Program-made: the position numbers and the translations under genes | Shown here: positions 7,787 to 16,143 of the stretch, one piece after another | Layout of the letters: each line of letters opens with the position of its first letter | Position numbering within the stretch: position 1 is the first letter of the stretch | From: an uncultured bacterium | Lineage (GTDB): Bacteria > Bacillota > Negativicutes > Veillonellales > Veillonellaceae | Assembly (NCBI GenBank): GCA_905214495.1 | Contig: CAJMLW010000015.1 | Location: 1 to 41,698, forward strand | Direction of reading: 5' to 3' | Length of the DNA: 41,698 nt | Notes under the pieces: generated by a model | Told to the model about the DNA's origin: nothing | The model's database searches: none | Seen by the model: only the letters and a program-made list of their open reading frames with translations

Positions 7787-9437
7787 AGTCGCTCACCCCC
7801 GCTTGTAATTGTACCTTTACTGTTATAATTCGCTCTATAGACTGCCAGCCATCTACTACTGGGAAATCTTCGACGCTAATCGTTTCTATCTCAGGTGTAT
7901 CAGTTATTGGAACTAATCCTTGGGCTCTAGCAGCCTCACTTAATAGCTTGTACGCTATCTCCTCTACAACTTGTGCAGAACGTAAATTTCTGGCTTTATC
8001 TTGAATCCCCAACTCAGGAACTACCATGGTCCGTCGTTTTGTATCCACATGTACTGTAATAGACATTGTATGATTTGCCACACCTGCCCCAATAGCATTC
8101 GCCACAGCAGCATCAGGCGGAATATGAATAGGCAAACCTAATTGGTCTCCGATGATAGGGCCTAGAATTGCGGCTGTACCGCCAACGATGACAAGCTGTG
8201 CCGGTACAAATGGATCAGGATGTACAATATCGGCAACTACATAGATAGGCCGTTTATTTTCCTTTGCTACGACTTCATTGATACCATCTTGAATAACTTG
8301 TACTGCAACGTCTACAATACGCATTGCCATTTCTTTTACATCAATTGCACTATCTATATTAGCAATCGCATCATATGCTTTTTGTTCATCCCCATAATGA
8401 GCCTTACCTAACACAATGAGAGCATCCCCTAATGTTGGTTCTATGCCACCAAGTGCAACAGATGGACCTACACGTTCTGGCCCCACTGTAACATTTCCAT
8501 CATTATAACGCACTACTGATTCGCCGCCAATACCGACGGATGTCACTGCAAAGGAACGCACTGCACTTGGATAATTACGAATGGATACCCCTTCTTTTGT
8601 CATAAGGGGCTCACCTTGTTTCCACAAGGATATATCTGTTGTAGTACCACCTATATCAAGTGCGACTGTATGACCTAATGTAGCACTGCGCAATGCTTCA
8701 AGGCCTAATACCGTAGCAGCAGGTCCTGTAAATACGGTTTCTACAGGAACCGAAGCAATCGTATCAATAGGTAGTGAACCCCCATCAGCCTTTAAAATAT
8801 ATACCGGTGCCGTTATATTATGTGCTGCTAATGCATCCCGCACAGCTTGTCTGAAATGATTGAATACATCGGTTACAGCACTATTAAAATAAGCACTAAT
8901 GGTGCGACGAGGAAAATTTAAATTACCACTCAAGGAGCTCCCCGTCGAAATAGTATCATACATGGTACCAAGAGCATTTGCAATGTCTAGCTCTTCCTTA
9001 GGATTGCGAACACCGAATTTAGCAGATACAGCCGCTAGATTAGTACCACTCCTAGATTGCACCATATGAGCTATATGATTAATATCCTCACATTTCGTTG
9101 TTTCTACCACAATACCTCTGTGATCTGTATAGCCCTTGAGATACACAGGTCTTACAGGGAATATATCATCTACATTGCGCCCTGGCCCCGCTACAACATA
9201 GAGATCTACAGGCTGTTCTTTATGCTCCACAATTGTATTTGTCACTACCGTAGTGGATAGCGTTACCTGTTCTATTTGTGCAGGATTCGCACCATTCATC
9301 ACCGCACCTAAGGCATCCGTTATACCATTCATGAGATTCTCCTTCGTAGTTCGCCGCTTCGCCGATGAAACGATGGTACCCCCATCTATAATAACGGCAT
9401 CCGTAAAAGTGCCGCCTACATCTATTCCTAATAACAT
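7773..9437 (-). CDS. Hydantoinase/oxoprolinase family protein (HyuA-like), short form
   Basis: HyuA-type enzymes hydrolyse hydantoins or 5-oxoproline using ATP. The 554 residues begin MLLGIDVGGTFTDAVIIDGG, the phosphate-binding loop of the ASKHA fold. TLSTTVVTNTIVE follows, then a second phosphate motif, ALDIGGTTTDIS, and GIGGES. Family members are often near 680-720 residues, so this one seems to lack part of the C-terminal domain. No HyuB partner is beside it. AAAGGAGG precedes the ATG, only 18 bases after a terminator-like hairpin. It overlaps the deacetylase gene downstream. The substrate cannot be named from the sequence. Confidence 0.85.
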   Translation of the reverse strand: MLLGIDVGGTFTDAVIIDGGTIVSSAKRRTTKENLMNGITDALGAVMNGANPAQIEQVTLSTTVVTNTIVEHKEQPVDLYVVAGPGRNVDDIFPVRPVYLKGYTDHRGIVVETTKCEDINHIAHMVQSRSGTNLAAVSAKFGVRNPKEELDIANALGTMYDTISTGSSLSGNLNFPRRTISAYFNSAVTDVFNHFRQAVRDALAAHNITAPVYILKADGGSLPIDTIASVPVETVFTGPAATVLGLEALRSATLGHTVALDIGGTTTDISLWKQGEPLMTKEGVSIRNYPSAVRSFAVTSVGIGGESVVRYNDGNVTVGPERVGPSVALGGIEPTLGDALIVLGKAHYGDEQKAYDAIANIDSAIDVKEMAMRIVDVAVQVIQDGINEVVAKENKRPIYVVADIVHPDPFVPAQLVIVGGTAAILGPIIGDQLGLPIHIPPDAAVANAIGAGVANHTMSITVHVDTKRRTMVVPELGIQDKARNLRSAQVVEEIAYKLLSEAARAQGLVPITDTPEIETISVEDFPVVDGWQSIERIITVKVQLQAGVSDYVES

Positions 9438-9454
9438 ATGTCCTCCTTTAAACA

Positions 9455-9484
9455 GAAAAGAGACCGCCGGAGCAGTCTCTTTTG
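9455..9484 (-). terminator. Terminator-like hairpin between the CofE-like and hydantoinase genes
   Basis: AAAAGAGACTGC pairs with GCGGTCTCTTTT and is followed by CTGTTT on the minus strand. It ends 17 bases before the hydantoinase ATG, leaving no room for a promoter between them. It could be a simple terminator with the next promoter upstream of it, or an attenuator. Confidence 0.7.
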
Positions 9485-9531
9485 TTAATCTCTAGACTTA
9501 CCAGTTCTGCACCGGAAATATCGAGAATCTT

Positions 9532-10185
9532 TTATTTTGCTCCCGAAACGGAAGCGTAGTTTTTAATAATAACGATTGGTGTCATTTGGCTATCATTACC
9601 AAATGGATTATCAATCAACAATTTAGCGATTTTCTTCGCATCAATACCGCGACTTGTACCGAGAATTGCAGAGCGTTTCAAGTCGTTTACGTCTGCTACA
9701 ACAGCGCCATAGCAACCTGTGCGTTGAACGATTTTTTCAGCCACCTTATCTGGATCTTTTGGACCAAATACGATGTGTTTATCGAATGGAGGCATGGTAC
9801 CTGTTACGTCATCGGTTAAGGATGCAGCACGGGCGATAGCGTAAAACACGCCTGGTTTGCGAAAAATTTTAGCAATAGCACCTAAGAAGAAAGCACCTAA
9901 TACCTTCCATTTACCATCTAAGTTCATAGCAGATTGCATACCATAAATAGAAGCCATGGAACCATCTGGATGAATAAATCGGTTGATCATACGCGCTTGC
10001 CAACATACATTGAGTTCTTCAGGACGTGTAAAGCGACCTTGTGTAATAGCCACAACGGATTCTGCTACGCATACGATGTCTTCTGGCCCAATATTGTGAC
10101 CACCAAATTCAACGATAGCATCAACGATGTCATCATTATCTGTAAGAATACGTGTAGGAACACATACTAATTCTAATTTTGCCAT
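9532..10185 (-). CDS. F420-0:gamma-glutamyl ligase (CofE-like) domain protein
   Basis: The 217 residues fit the CofE-like fold (PF01996 type): DDIVDAIVEFGG, GPEDIVCVAESVVAITQGR, then a middle part with MPPFDKHIVFGPKDPDKVAEKI and GCYGAVVADVNDLK, and RSAILGTSRGID near the end. True CofE adds glutamate to coenzyme F420, but most Firmicutes lack F420, so this protein probably acts on another substrate. AAGGAGG precedes the ATG. It starts 12 bases after the membrane protein gene upstream, so the two form an operon. Confidence 0.8.
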   Translation of the reverse strand: MAKLELVCVPTRILTDNDDIVDAIVEFGGHNIGPEDIVCVAESVVAITQGRFTRPEELNVCWQARMINRFIHPDGSMASIYGMQSAMNLDGKWKVLGAFFLGAIAKIFRKPGVFYAIARAASLTDDVTGTMPPFDKHIVFGPKDPDKVAEKIVQRTGCYGAVVADVNDLKRSAILGTSRGIDAKKIAKLLIDNPFGNDSQMTPIVIIKNYASVSGAK

Positions 10186-10197
10186 TGTTATGCCTCC

Positions 10198-10737
10198 TTA
10201 GTGAACCAATGCTGCTTGTACTTCTTCTGCAGTCAAACGAATACGCTGTTTATCGATATGGTAATCGGTACGACCTACGATTTGGTAATAAATGTCGATG
10301 TCCATATAAGGGAATCCCTTAATATCTTCACGAATATTACCATTTCTACCAGTTAAGGTAACGTAAACGCGAATTGTACCACCCTTGCGAGGCTTGATGA
10401 TGATAGCTTCAAAGTAACCATCGTGGCGTGGACGATCGATATCCATAGCCCAAGCGTCTACTTTCACTCCATCGAAATGTTCTTCTGGAAGCAAAGGACG
10501 TGGAAATAAATCCATGATTGTACCAAGTTGACGGCCTTTGTTTACAAATGGCACATCACAGAACAATGTCATGGAGCTCATATTCATATCTGTCAATTGA
10601 AAGCTTGTTTTTCGCTTTGACAACAAAATAACACGTTCGTTACCTTGTTTTAATACGAATAGACGGAATAATAAGTACAAAATAGCTACGATAACTGCAA
10701 TGGCAACTATCACATTTATTATGTCATAAAACCACAT
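10198..10737 (-). CDS. Single-pass membrane protein of unknown function
   Basis: I do not recognise this 179-residue protein. It has one N-terminal membrane helix (about residues 6-30, rich in Ile, Val and Leu). A soluble, probably beta-rich domain follows, with TLFCDVPFVNKGRQ, IMDLFPRPLLPEEHFDG and GYFEAIIIKPRKGGTIRVYV. AAGGAG precedes the ATG. It lies between murI and the CofE-like gene on the same strand with short gaps (12 bases on each side), so it may belong with either. A structural or accessory role for the CofE-like enzyme is possible. Confidence 0.7.
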   Translation of the reverse strand: MWFYDIINVIVAIAVIVAILYLLFRLFVLKQGNERVILLSKRKTSFQLTDMNMSSMTLFCDVPFVNKGRQLGTIMDLFPRPLLPEEHFDGVKVDAWAMDIDRPRHDGYFEAIIIKPRKGGTIRVYVTLTGRNGNIREDIKGFPYMDIDIYYQIVGRTDYHIDKQRIRLTAEEVQAALVH

Positions 10738-10749
10738 GTGAATTCTCCT

Positions 10750-11559
10750 TTATAGTGTAATCAATTCCACCGAAAAATCATCAGTATCTAAGAATTGGGC
10801 GCCCAAATCAGCCCCTAGGGCAATATCCTTTGTGAAATACAAGGTGCTACAGCCCTTCTCGGTAGATGGATTATGCAAATGATTGCTGTCCATCGTACGT
10901 CGCACTAGATCACTAGTCTCATAAGCAGGGTCAATATATCGGATGCGGTCACCTGATAACTCCTGCAGGACAGGGCTAACAAATGGGAAATGAGTACATC
11001 CCAATACGACAACATCGATATCCCGTTCTAGCATAGGTGCTAAGTACTCCTTAGCGACTTTACGAACAGCGTCATCATGCAAATGACCTTGTTCAATTAA
11101 GCCGGCTAGTTCTGGGCATGGTTGTTCCCATACAAAGACCTCATGGTCGATGTCCATAGCCACATATTTATGAATATGACTATTAACGGTCGCCACCGTC
11201 GCCATGATACCGATAGTATTACTATTGCTTTCACGAATAGCAGTCTTAACACCTTGCGATACACCGATAACCGGCACATTGACGCGACTGCGCACCTCAT
11301 CGAGGGCCACTACGGTGAAAGTATTGCAAGCGATAACCATTAATTTTACAGGTACTTGATGTAATGTTTCTGCAATACGACAAGCGATTTCTGTAATCTC
11401 CTCGGTTGGACGATTGCCAACGGGATTATTAGCATTATCCCCTATATAGATGAAGTTTTCATTGGGAAATTGTTCCTGTAGAACTTTCAAAACGGATAGA
11501 CCACCTACACCTGAGTCAAAGACGCCGATAGGCAGTCGTTGTGTATCTATATTAGTCAT
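10750..11559 (-). CDS. murI: Glutamate racemase
   Basis: MurI converts L- to D-glutamate for peptidoglycan precursors in the cytoplasm. The 269 residues carry IGVFDSGVGGLSVLK (Asp15/Ser16), IACNTFT with the first catalytic Cys78, and LGCTHFP with the second. The usual GDTAR.PYG loop reads GDNANNPVG here. I chose the ATG at 11557-11559, with GAGGAGAT ahead of it inside the thioesterase gene. A start 7 codons upstream lacks such a site. The two genes overlap by 8 bases and are coupled. An aspartate racemase activity cannot be excluded. Confidence 0.93.
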   Translation of the reverse strand: MTNIDTQRLPIGVFDSGVGGLSVLKVLQEQFPNENFIYIGDNANNPVGNRPTEEITEIACRIAETLHQVPVKLMVIACNTFTVVALDEVRSRVNVPVIGVSQGVKTAIRESNSNTIGIMATVATVNSHIHKYVAMDIDHEVFVWEQPCPELAGLIEQGHLHDDAVRKVAKEYLAPMLERDIDVVVLGCTHFPFVSPVLQELSGDRIRYIDPAYETSDLVRRTMDSNHLHNPSTEKGCSTLYFTKDIALGADLGAQFLDTDDFSVELITL

Positions 11560-11971
11560 GAGGCATCTCCTCAACAGCATTTAGAATAGGTTGATAAAAG
11601 CGATCCTCTAATCGTACGATTTTCCCAGACGATTTAGACATAAAGGCATTCTTAGTCTCACCCGTCGCCAATAGAGCACCATCGCTAGCGCGGCGCATGC
11701 GGTATTTAAATACCATCTGAGCACGGGTCATTTTGACTAAATAGGTTTCTATATTAATCGTGTCATCGAACCGAGCAGGTTCCTTATAGTTACACGATAC
11801 ATTCATGATTGGAAATACTATATCCTCGTCCATCATATCCCATAAGGTGACGCCGATATGACGAAGGAATTCAATACGCGCCATTTCAAACCACCGAAAA
11901 TGATTGCTATGGTGAGCAATTCCCATCATATCGGTTTCATAGAAACGGACGTTAATTGTCGCTGTATACAT
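11552..11971 (-). CDS. Acyl-CoA thioesterase, 4HBT hotdog family (YbgC/FadM-like)
   Basis: The 139 residues match small hotdog-fold thioesterases. The N-terminal VRFYETDMMGIAHHSNHFRW holds the catalytic Asp of the 4HBT family (usual form D.xG..(H/Y)..Y...ee). The helix FEMARIEFLRHIG and the strand pattern up to TGETKNAFM also fit. Such enzymes hydrolyse acyl-CoA thioesters, with substrate range varying widely. GAAGGATG precedes the ATG, a strong promoter lies upstream, and murI overlaps its end. Confidence 0.88.
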   Translation of the reverse strand: MYTATINVRFYETDMMGIAHHSNHFRWFEMARIEFLRHIGVTLWDMMDEDIVFPIMNVSCNYKEPARFDDTINIETYLVKMTRAQMVFKYRMRRASDGALLATGETKNAFMSKSSGKIVRLEDRFYQPILNAVEEMPHD

Positions 11972-12003
11972 TTATTCATCCTTCTTATTACAATACAAAT
12001 TTA

Positions 12004-12032
12004 ATTGTATATCTATTAACAAAGGGTGTCAA
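12004..12032 (-). promoter_or_regulatory. Promoter of the thioesterase-murI operon
   Basis: On the minus strand, a perfect TTGACA (12027-12032), a 17-bp spacer and TACAAT (12004-12009) lie 33-61 bases upstream of the thioesterase ATG. Confidence 0.85.
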
Positions 12033-12038
12033 ATAAAC

Positions 12039-12080
12039 AAAGGCAGTCCAATCAATAACAATGATTAAACTGCCTTTTTA
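12039..12080 (-). terminator. Terminator of the DUF1232 gene
   Basis: On the minus strand, AAAGGCAGT pairs with ACTGCCTTT and an inner AATCA/TGATT stem, followed by GTTTATTT. It lies just upstream of the thioesterase promoter. Confidence 0.85.
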
Positions 12081-12088
12081 TGTACTTG

Positions 12089-12427
12089 TTAGTTGCCAAA
12101 AGGGAATAGCTTTTTCGCTTGTTCTTCGTGGGATGTTTTGATATAGCGATTGGCGATTTTGAAAGCAATGCCGAGAACTGCTACATCATCTACCCAGCCA
12201 AGGCCTGCAATCGTATCCGGGATGATATCGATTGGTAGGATGAGATACCCTAAGGCGCCGGCTAAAATAGCCTTTACATATTTTGGTGTATCTTGATCAC
12301 GTAAACACAAGAATAACACCACTGCTTTTTGTACAAAGGCAAGTTTTTTACCATAGCGAGTGGCAAACGCTAAAAAGCGAGACTCGCTAAAATACTTGCC
12401 ATATTTAATAATCTTTAATGGATTCAT
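12089..12427 (-). CDS. DUF1232 (YkvA-like) small membrane protein
   Basis: The 112 residues contain the DUF1232 signature ILAGALGYLILPIDIIPDTI followed by GWVDDVAVLG. The central hydrophobic segment with its PIDIIPD turn is the hallmark of the family, whose function is unknown. The protein is probably membrane-associated, with Lys/Arg-rich flanks. AGAAGGAT precedes the ATG. It starts 14 bases after the preceding gene's stop, so the two may be one operon. Confidence 0.88.
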   Translation of the reverse strand: MNPLKIIKYGKYFSESRFLAFATRYGKKLAFVQKAVVLFLCLRDQDTPKYVKAILAGALGYLILPIDIIPDTIAGLGWVDDVAVLGIAFKIANRYIKTSHEEQAKKLFPFGN

Positions 12428-12441
12428 ACCGATCCTTCTAA

Positions 12442-13305
12442 CTATTTACGGAAACCGTTAATTGTGGATTTTGTTGTTTCTTTAACTGTTTCAACAGCTT
12501 GGAACGCAGTATCTTTCGCATTTTCCACAGCTTGAGCCGCTGTAGTTTTTGCGTTTTCCACAGCCACTTGAGTAGTTGCTTTCGCTACTTCTACGCCACC
12601 TTTAGCCAATTCTTTTGCAGTATCCAATGTTTCTTTTGCTACATCGATTTTTTCTTTTGCCGCATCAGTTACTTTTGCTACTACTTCTGCTGCATTATCA
12701 TGCAATTGGTATTTCGTTTCCGTATTCCATTTTTCAATAGCAGGTGCTACTTTTTCAGAATATACTTGTTCTAATTGTTCTTTTGCAAGACCTGTTTCGT
12801 TGGCAATACCAGCCCATACATCGCGTTGGCCTTGAGTGAAAGGAATATTTGCTGCTGCATCGCGAGCGATTTCGCCAGCAATGGCTTTACCATTTTCATA
12901 AAACTCAGCAATCATAGGTTTATAGCGTTCGATATCAGATGGCATACCATCTTCAATCCAAATGTGAGCTACTTTACCAATAGCATATGTCAAACCAACT
13001 GCTACCGTTACGCGTACAGCTTTAAAAGGTACGAGTAAGGAAATAGCAGCCGTAGCAATAGCCGTGCTCAAGCCACCTACTAAACCTACAACAGCACCTG
13101 TTTGTAGTTCCACATCATATAAATGGGCGATGCGCGTTACCATATATGTTGCATTTGTACATAGTGCAACATTGCTGAATTTTGGAGACAAAGCCAATAC
13201 GGCAGCACGGCCTGCGCCCCAGAAAATAAATTGTTCAACTTGATAATTTAAATCTTGACCACCATCGCTAAGCGGTTCAATTCTAACGCCATTATATTCT
13301 GCCAT
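12442..13305 (-). CDS. Membrane-associated protein with a long Ala/Lys/Glu coil at the C-terminus
   Basis: I do not recognise a named family. The protein has 287 residues from the ATG at 13303-13305, where AAAGGAG stands just upstream. An ATG 17 codons earlier lacks a site. Residues about 70-125 hold two hydrophobic segments (GAVVGLVGGLSTAIATAAIS and AVRVTVAVGLTYAIG). From about residue 210 to the end there is a low-complexity amphipathic coil of repeats such as AKETLDTAKELAK and AVENAKTTAAQAVENAKDTA. This is reminiscent of LEA/apolipoprotein-like 11-residue repeats, and such tails often bind membranes or form rods. The coding DNA of the tail also repeats, which suggests growth by local duplication. 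It sits upstream of the DUF1232 gene. Confidence 0.75.
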   Translation of the reverse strand: MAEYNGVRIEPLSDGGQDLNYQVEQFIFWGAGRAAVLALSPKFSNVALCTNATYMVTRIAHLYDVELQTGAVVGLVGGLSTAIATAAISLLVPFKAVRVTVAVGLTYAIGKVAHIWIEDGMPSDIERYKPMIAEFYENGKAIAGEIARDAAANIPFTQGQRDVWAGIANETGLAKEQLEQVYSEKVAPAIEKWNTETKYQLHDNAAEVVAKVTDAAKEKIDVAKETLDTAKELAKGGVEVAKATTQVAVENAKTTAAQAVENAKDTAFQAVETVKETTKSTINGFRK

Positions 13306-13463
13306 AATCGTTCTCCTTTTTTCCGGATTCCACTTGTGAATGTATGTATCGTTCATTAGTATTATTATACCATTCTCAATGTAGAATTGAAATGAATAAT
13401 ATATATTTTACCCTGTATAAACGGGTTTATTATGACTATAAGTAATAGATAATACTCTATTCA

Positions 13464-14231
13464 CTACCAACTTGTGAGTCCCCCATCAATCGTCCAAGCA
13501 GCACCGGTAACAAAAGATGCCTTAGAACTAATTAAAAAGGCTATAACTTCGCCAATTTCGTGAGGTTTTGCAATACGTCCCAATGGATAGTGTTGCCCCA
13601 TCTCCTCTTTTGCTTGCTCCGCATCTTGATGAGATTGAGCAATTTGCTTATCTACAAGGGATGTATCTACATCGCCAGGGCACACGCAGTTAACGCGTAC
13701 CTCATGGGGTGCCATCTCAAGGGATAATGATTTTGTAAAGCTTACGATAGCACCTTTTGATGCACCATATACTGAACAGGCCACATTCCCTTGCAAGCCC
13801 GCATCACTAGATACGGTAACAATACTGCCCTTTACTTGACGTAAATAAGGCAATGCCGCTTGGCACAAGAACACTGTTCCTTTTACATTCGTTCCAAACA
13901 TTTCATCAAAGGCGGATTCAGATACGTCGGCTAGCAGTTCTTCTTCATAATATCCAGCCGCTGTCACAAGAGCCGAAATGCTGCCAAAGAAATCTACTGT
14001 TTCTTTTACAATACGCTGACAATCGCTCACACTAGATACGTCGCCTTTCACATAGCGCACCTTCGAAGAATAGCGGCGCAATTTCATCTTTGCCCTTTGT
14101 CCCGCTTGTTCATCGCGGCCATTGATAACGACGCACCAACCTTCTTGCAATAATAGCTTAGCTGTGGCAAATCCGATACCCGATGTACCACCGCTGATCA
14201 ATGCCACTTGAACATCATTTTTATGAGGCAT
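13464..14231 (-). CDS. Short-chain dehydrogenase/reductase (SDR, FabG-like)
   Basis: The 255 residues are a classical SDR. The cofactor loop is GGTSGIG near residue 14. AAG replaces the usual NNAG. The catalytic Ser is in TVSSDAG, and YGASKGA carries Tyr and Lys. The C-terminus ends SFVTGAAWTIDGGLTSW, the usual TG....DGG. The ATG at 14229-14231 is preferred to a GTG two codons earlier because AGGAGGT is then 6 bases away. It follows the TauE-like gene by 11 bases on the same strand. The substrate is unknown, and the FabG-like end could also fit sugar or keto-acid reduction. Confidence 0.88.
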   Translation of the reverse strand: MPHKNDVQVALISGGTSGIGFATAKLLLQEGWCVVINGRDEQAGQRAKMKLRRYSSKVRYVKGDVSSVSDCQRIVKETVDFFGSISALVTAAGYYEEELLADVSESAFDEMFGTNVKGTVFLCQAALPYLRQVKGSIVTVSSDAGLQGNVACSVYGASKGAIVSFTKSLSLEMAPHEVRVNCVCPGDVDTSLVDKQIAQSHQDAEQAKEEMGQHYPLGRIAKPHEIGEVIAFLISSKASFVTGAAWTIDGGLTSW

Positions 14232-14242
14232 ACTCACACCTC

Positions 14243-15037
14243 CTACAAGGTAGAAATATAATCAAACACTAATTTTAACAACATAACTGTCGTAACAGAC
14301 AGGAATACAACACGCACCAAAGAGGACCCTTTGGCGATAGCTAAGTGGGATCCTAAATAGGCACCAACCACTTGACCCACCGCAGCGACAAAGCCGTACA
14401 TATAATTAACATGCCCTAAATATAGAAATACCAACAAGGATGCTAAATTACTGGTAAAGTTTAATATTTTTGCATTTGCCGAAGCATGGAGAAAATCAAA
14501 CCCCGTAAAGATAAATCCCATAATGAGAAATGTACCTGTACCAGGTCCAATGAAGCCATCATACATACCGATACCAAGAGCAAAGGCCATACAGATATGG
14601 AGTGCTCGCCCCATTACTTGAGAGGTGCGATTTACTTCGCCCCAGTTCTTTTTAAAGACTACAAATAATGTAACGGCCACGAGTAATACGATGATAATCG
14701 GTTTAACATATAGCGGCGGTAATGATACAACCGCCAAAGTACCCAGCATAGAGCCTATAAAGGTAAACGGCAATAATTTTCGCACCAGTTTAAAGTCAAC
14801 CATATGGTTTCGTAAAAACGTAATCGATGCACTACCAGCGCCAAAGATACTAGACAGTTTATTACTACCTAGCGCCATGCTGGGTGGTAGATTAGTTAGC
14901 AACATGGCTGGTACAGAAATCAATCCTCCACCACCTACTATGGAATCCACAAAGCCCGCAAAGGCCCCTGCTACTCCAAGCAGTAACAGTATCATCACTT
15001 CATAGGGTAATCCGGTTATCGAAATCAGCCAATCCAT
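14243..15037 (-). CDS. TauE/SafE (TSUP) family membrane transporter
   Basis: TSUP proteins move sulfite, sulfonates or related organic anions across the inner membrane. The 264 residues form about eight membrane helices. The family repeat is visible twice: GAFAGFVDSIVGGGGLISVP near the start, and IGMYDGFIGPGTGTFLI in the second half. GGGAGGT precedes the ATG. It is the first gene of a two-gene operon with the SDR, which might modify the transported compound. A symmetrical repeat covers the upstream region. The substrate is not predictable. Confidence 0.9.
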   Translation of the reverse strand: MDWLISITGLPYEVMILLLLGVAGAFAGFVDSIVGGGGLISVPAMLLTNLPPSMALGSNKLSSIFGAGSASITFLRNHMVDFKLVRKLLPFTFIGSMLGTLAVVSLPPLYVKPIIIVLLVAVTLFVVFKKNWGEVNRTSQVMGRALHICMAFALGIGMYDGFIGPGTGTFLIMGFIFTGFDFLHASANAKILNFTSNLASLLVFLYLGHVNYMYGFVAAVGQVVGAYLGSHLAIAKGSSLVRVVFLSVTTVMLLKLVFDYISTL

Positions 15038-15077
15038 ATATGACCTCCCAAGGGCTACACATCAAAGTATAGTACTA

Positions 15078-15100
15078 TTTTACCATTCGTATCGGTAAAA
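15078..15100. promoter_or_regulatory. Inverted repeat upstream of the TauE-like gene
   Basis: TTTTACC (15078-15084) and GGTAAAA (15094-15100) are separated by 9 bp, next to a TATACT-like -10 on the minus strand. It may be the operator of the transporter-SDR operon. Confidence 0.35.
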
Positions 15101-15116
15101 ACAATAGCTCTATATA

Positions 15117-15149
15117 CAAAACAACGGTGACCATCGGCCACCGTTGTTG
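15117..15149 (-). terminator. Terminator of the dat-metN-metI-yerC cluster
   Basis: CAACGGTGGCC pairs with GGTCACCGTTG around an AT loop on the minus strand and is followed by TTTTG. It lies about 30 bases after the TrpR-like regulator. Confidence 0.85.
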
Positions 15150-15181
15150 CATACAGATATGTTGATGTACATATTCTTTGA

Positions 15182-15481
15182 CTATTTTGTGCCTGCTAAT
15201 CGATCTAATATGACTGTATAACCATCAGCACCATATACGAGGCATCGTTTCACCCTGCTAATCGTCGCTGTGCTAGCACCAGTTTCCTCTACAATCATTT
15301 CATAGCTATCGCCAGCGCGTAACATCTTAGCTACTTGAAGTCGTTGCGATAATGCTTTTAATTCATTAACAGTACAAATATCCTCAAAGAATGCATAACA
15401 TTCTTCTACAGTTTGAAGTTGTAAAATGCCTTCAAAGAGCTCGTCATGTTGAGCACTTCTCAATTTTTCATTGACGCTCAT
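15182..15481 (-). CDS. YerC/YecD-type TrpR-family DNA-binding protein
   Basis: The 99 residues match the YerC/YecD group of TrpR-related regulators. A helical body with FFEDICTVNELKALSQRLQV leads into a helix-turn-helix, YEMIVEETGASTATISRVKR. These small proteins occur in many Firmicutes, and their targets are mostly unknown. AGGAGG precedes the ATG. It starts 8 bases after metI, so it is probably the last gene of the cluster and could regulate it in response to an amino acid, as TrpR does. That role is inferred. Confidence 0.88.
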   Translation of the reverse strand: MSVNEKLRSAQHDELFEGILQLQTVEECYAFFEDICTVNELKALSQRLQVAKMLRAGDSYEMIVEETGASTATISRVKRCLVYGADGYTVILDRLAGTK

Positions 15482-15489
15482 AACGCCTC

Positions 15490-16143
15490 CTACTTTTTAT
15501 TCATCGCTTTGGATAATCCGTCACCAATCATTTGGATAACTTGAACCATGATGATAAGAATGATGATGGTAGCGAGCATGATATCCCCTTGGAAACGTTG
15601 GTAACCATAGCGGATGGCAATATCACCAAGGCCACCGCCACCGATAGCACCCGCCATAGCGGAGTACCCAATCAGGTTAACGATAAGCACCGTAACATTA
15701 TCGATAATAGTTGGCAATGCTTCTGGTAACAATACCTTGCGAATAATTTGGAATGGGCTTGCCCCCATCGATTGAGCCGCTTCGATAACACCGAATTGAA
15801 TATCCTTAATGGATGTTTCTACAAGACGTGCTAAAAACGGAATCGCCGCCAATGTCAACGGTACACAAGCAGCCGTCGTACCAATGGACGTACCAACAAC
15901 CATACGCGTAAACGGAATGATGGCAACCATTAAGATGATAAATGGAATGGAACGAGTCGCATTAACGATAGCCCCTAGAATCTTATTAAGCGCTGCATTT
16001 TCTAAAATATGCCCCTTAGATGTAACTACCAATACAACGCCGAGTGGAATACCAATAATCATAGCCATGATCGTAGAAATAACGGTCATTTGCAATGTAT
16101 CCAAGGTACCGGTTATCAACAATTTAATTACTTGCTCTGACAT
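15490..16143 (-). CDS. metI: Methionine ABC transporter permease
   Basis: MetI is the membrane channel of the MetNIQ importer for L- and D-methionine. The 217 residues have about five membrane helices and the ABC permease loop that contacts the ATPase: EAAQSMGASPFQIIRKVLLP. The end has GAIGGGGLGDIAIRYGYQRF, typical of MetI. GAGGTGAT precedes the ATG, which lies inside the end of metN (20-base overlap). Confidence 0.95.
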   Translation of the reverse strand: MSEQVIKLLITGTLDTLQMTVISTIMAMIIGIPLGVVLVVTSKGHILENAALNKILGAIVNATRSIPFIILMVAIIPFTRMVVGTSIGTTAACVPLTLAAIPFLARLVETSIKDIQFGVIEAAQSMGASPFQIIRKVLLPEALPTIIDNVTVLIVNLIGYSAMAGAIGGGGLGDIAIRYGYQRFQGDIMLATIIILIIMVQVIQMIGDGLSKAMNKK

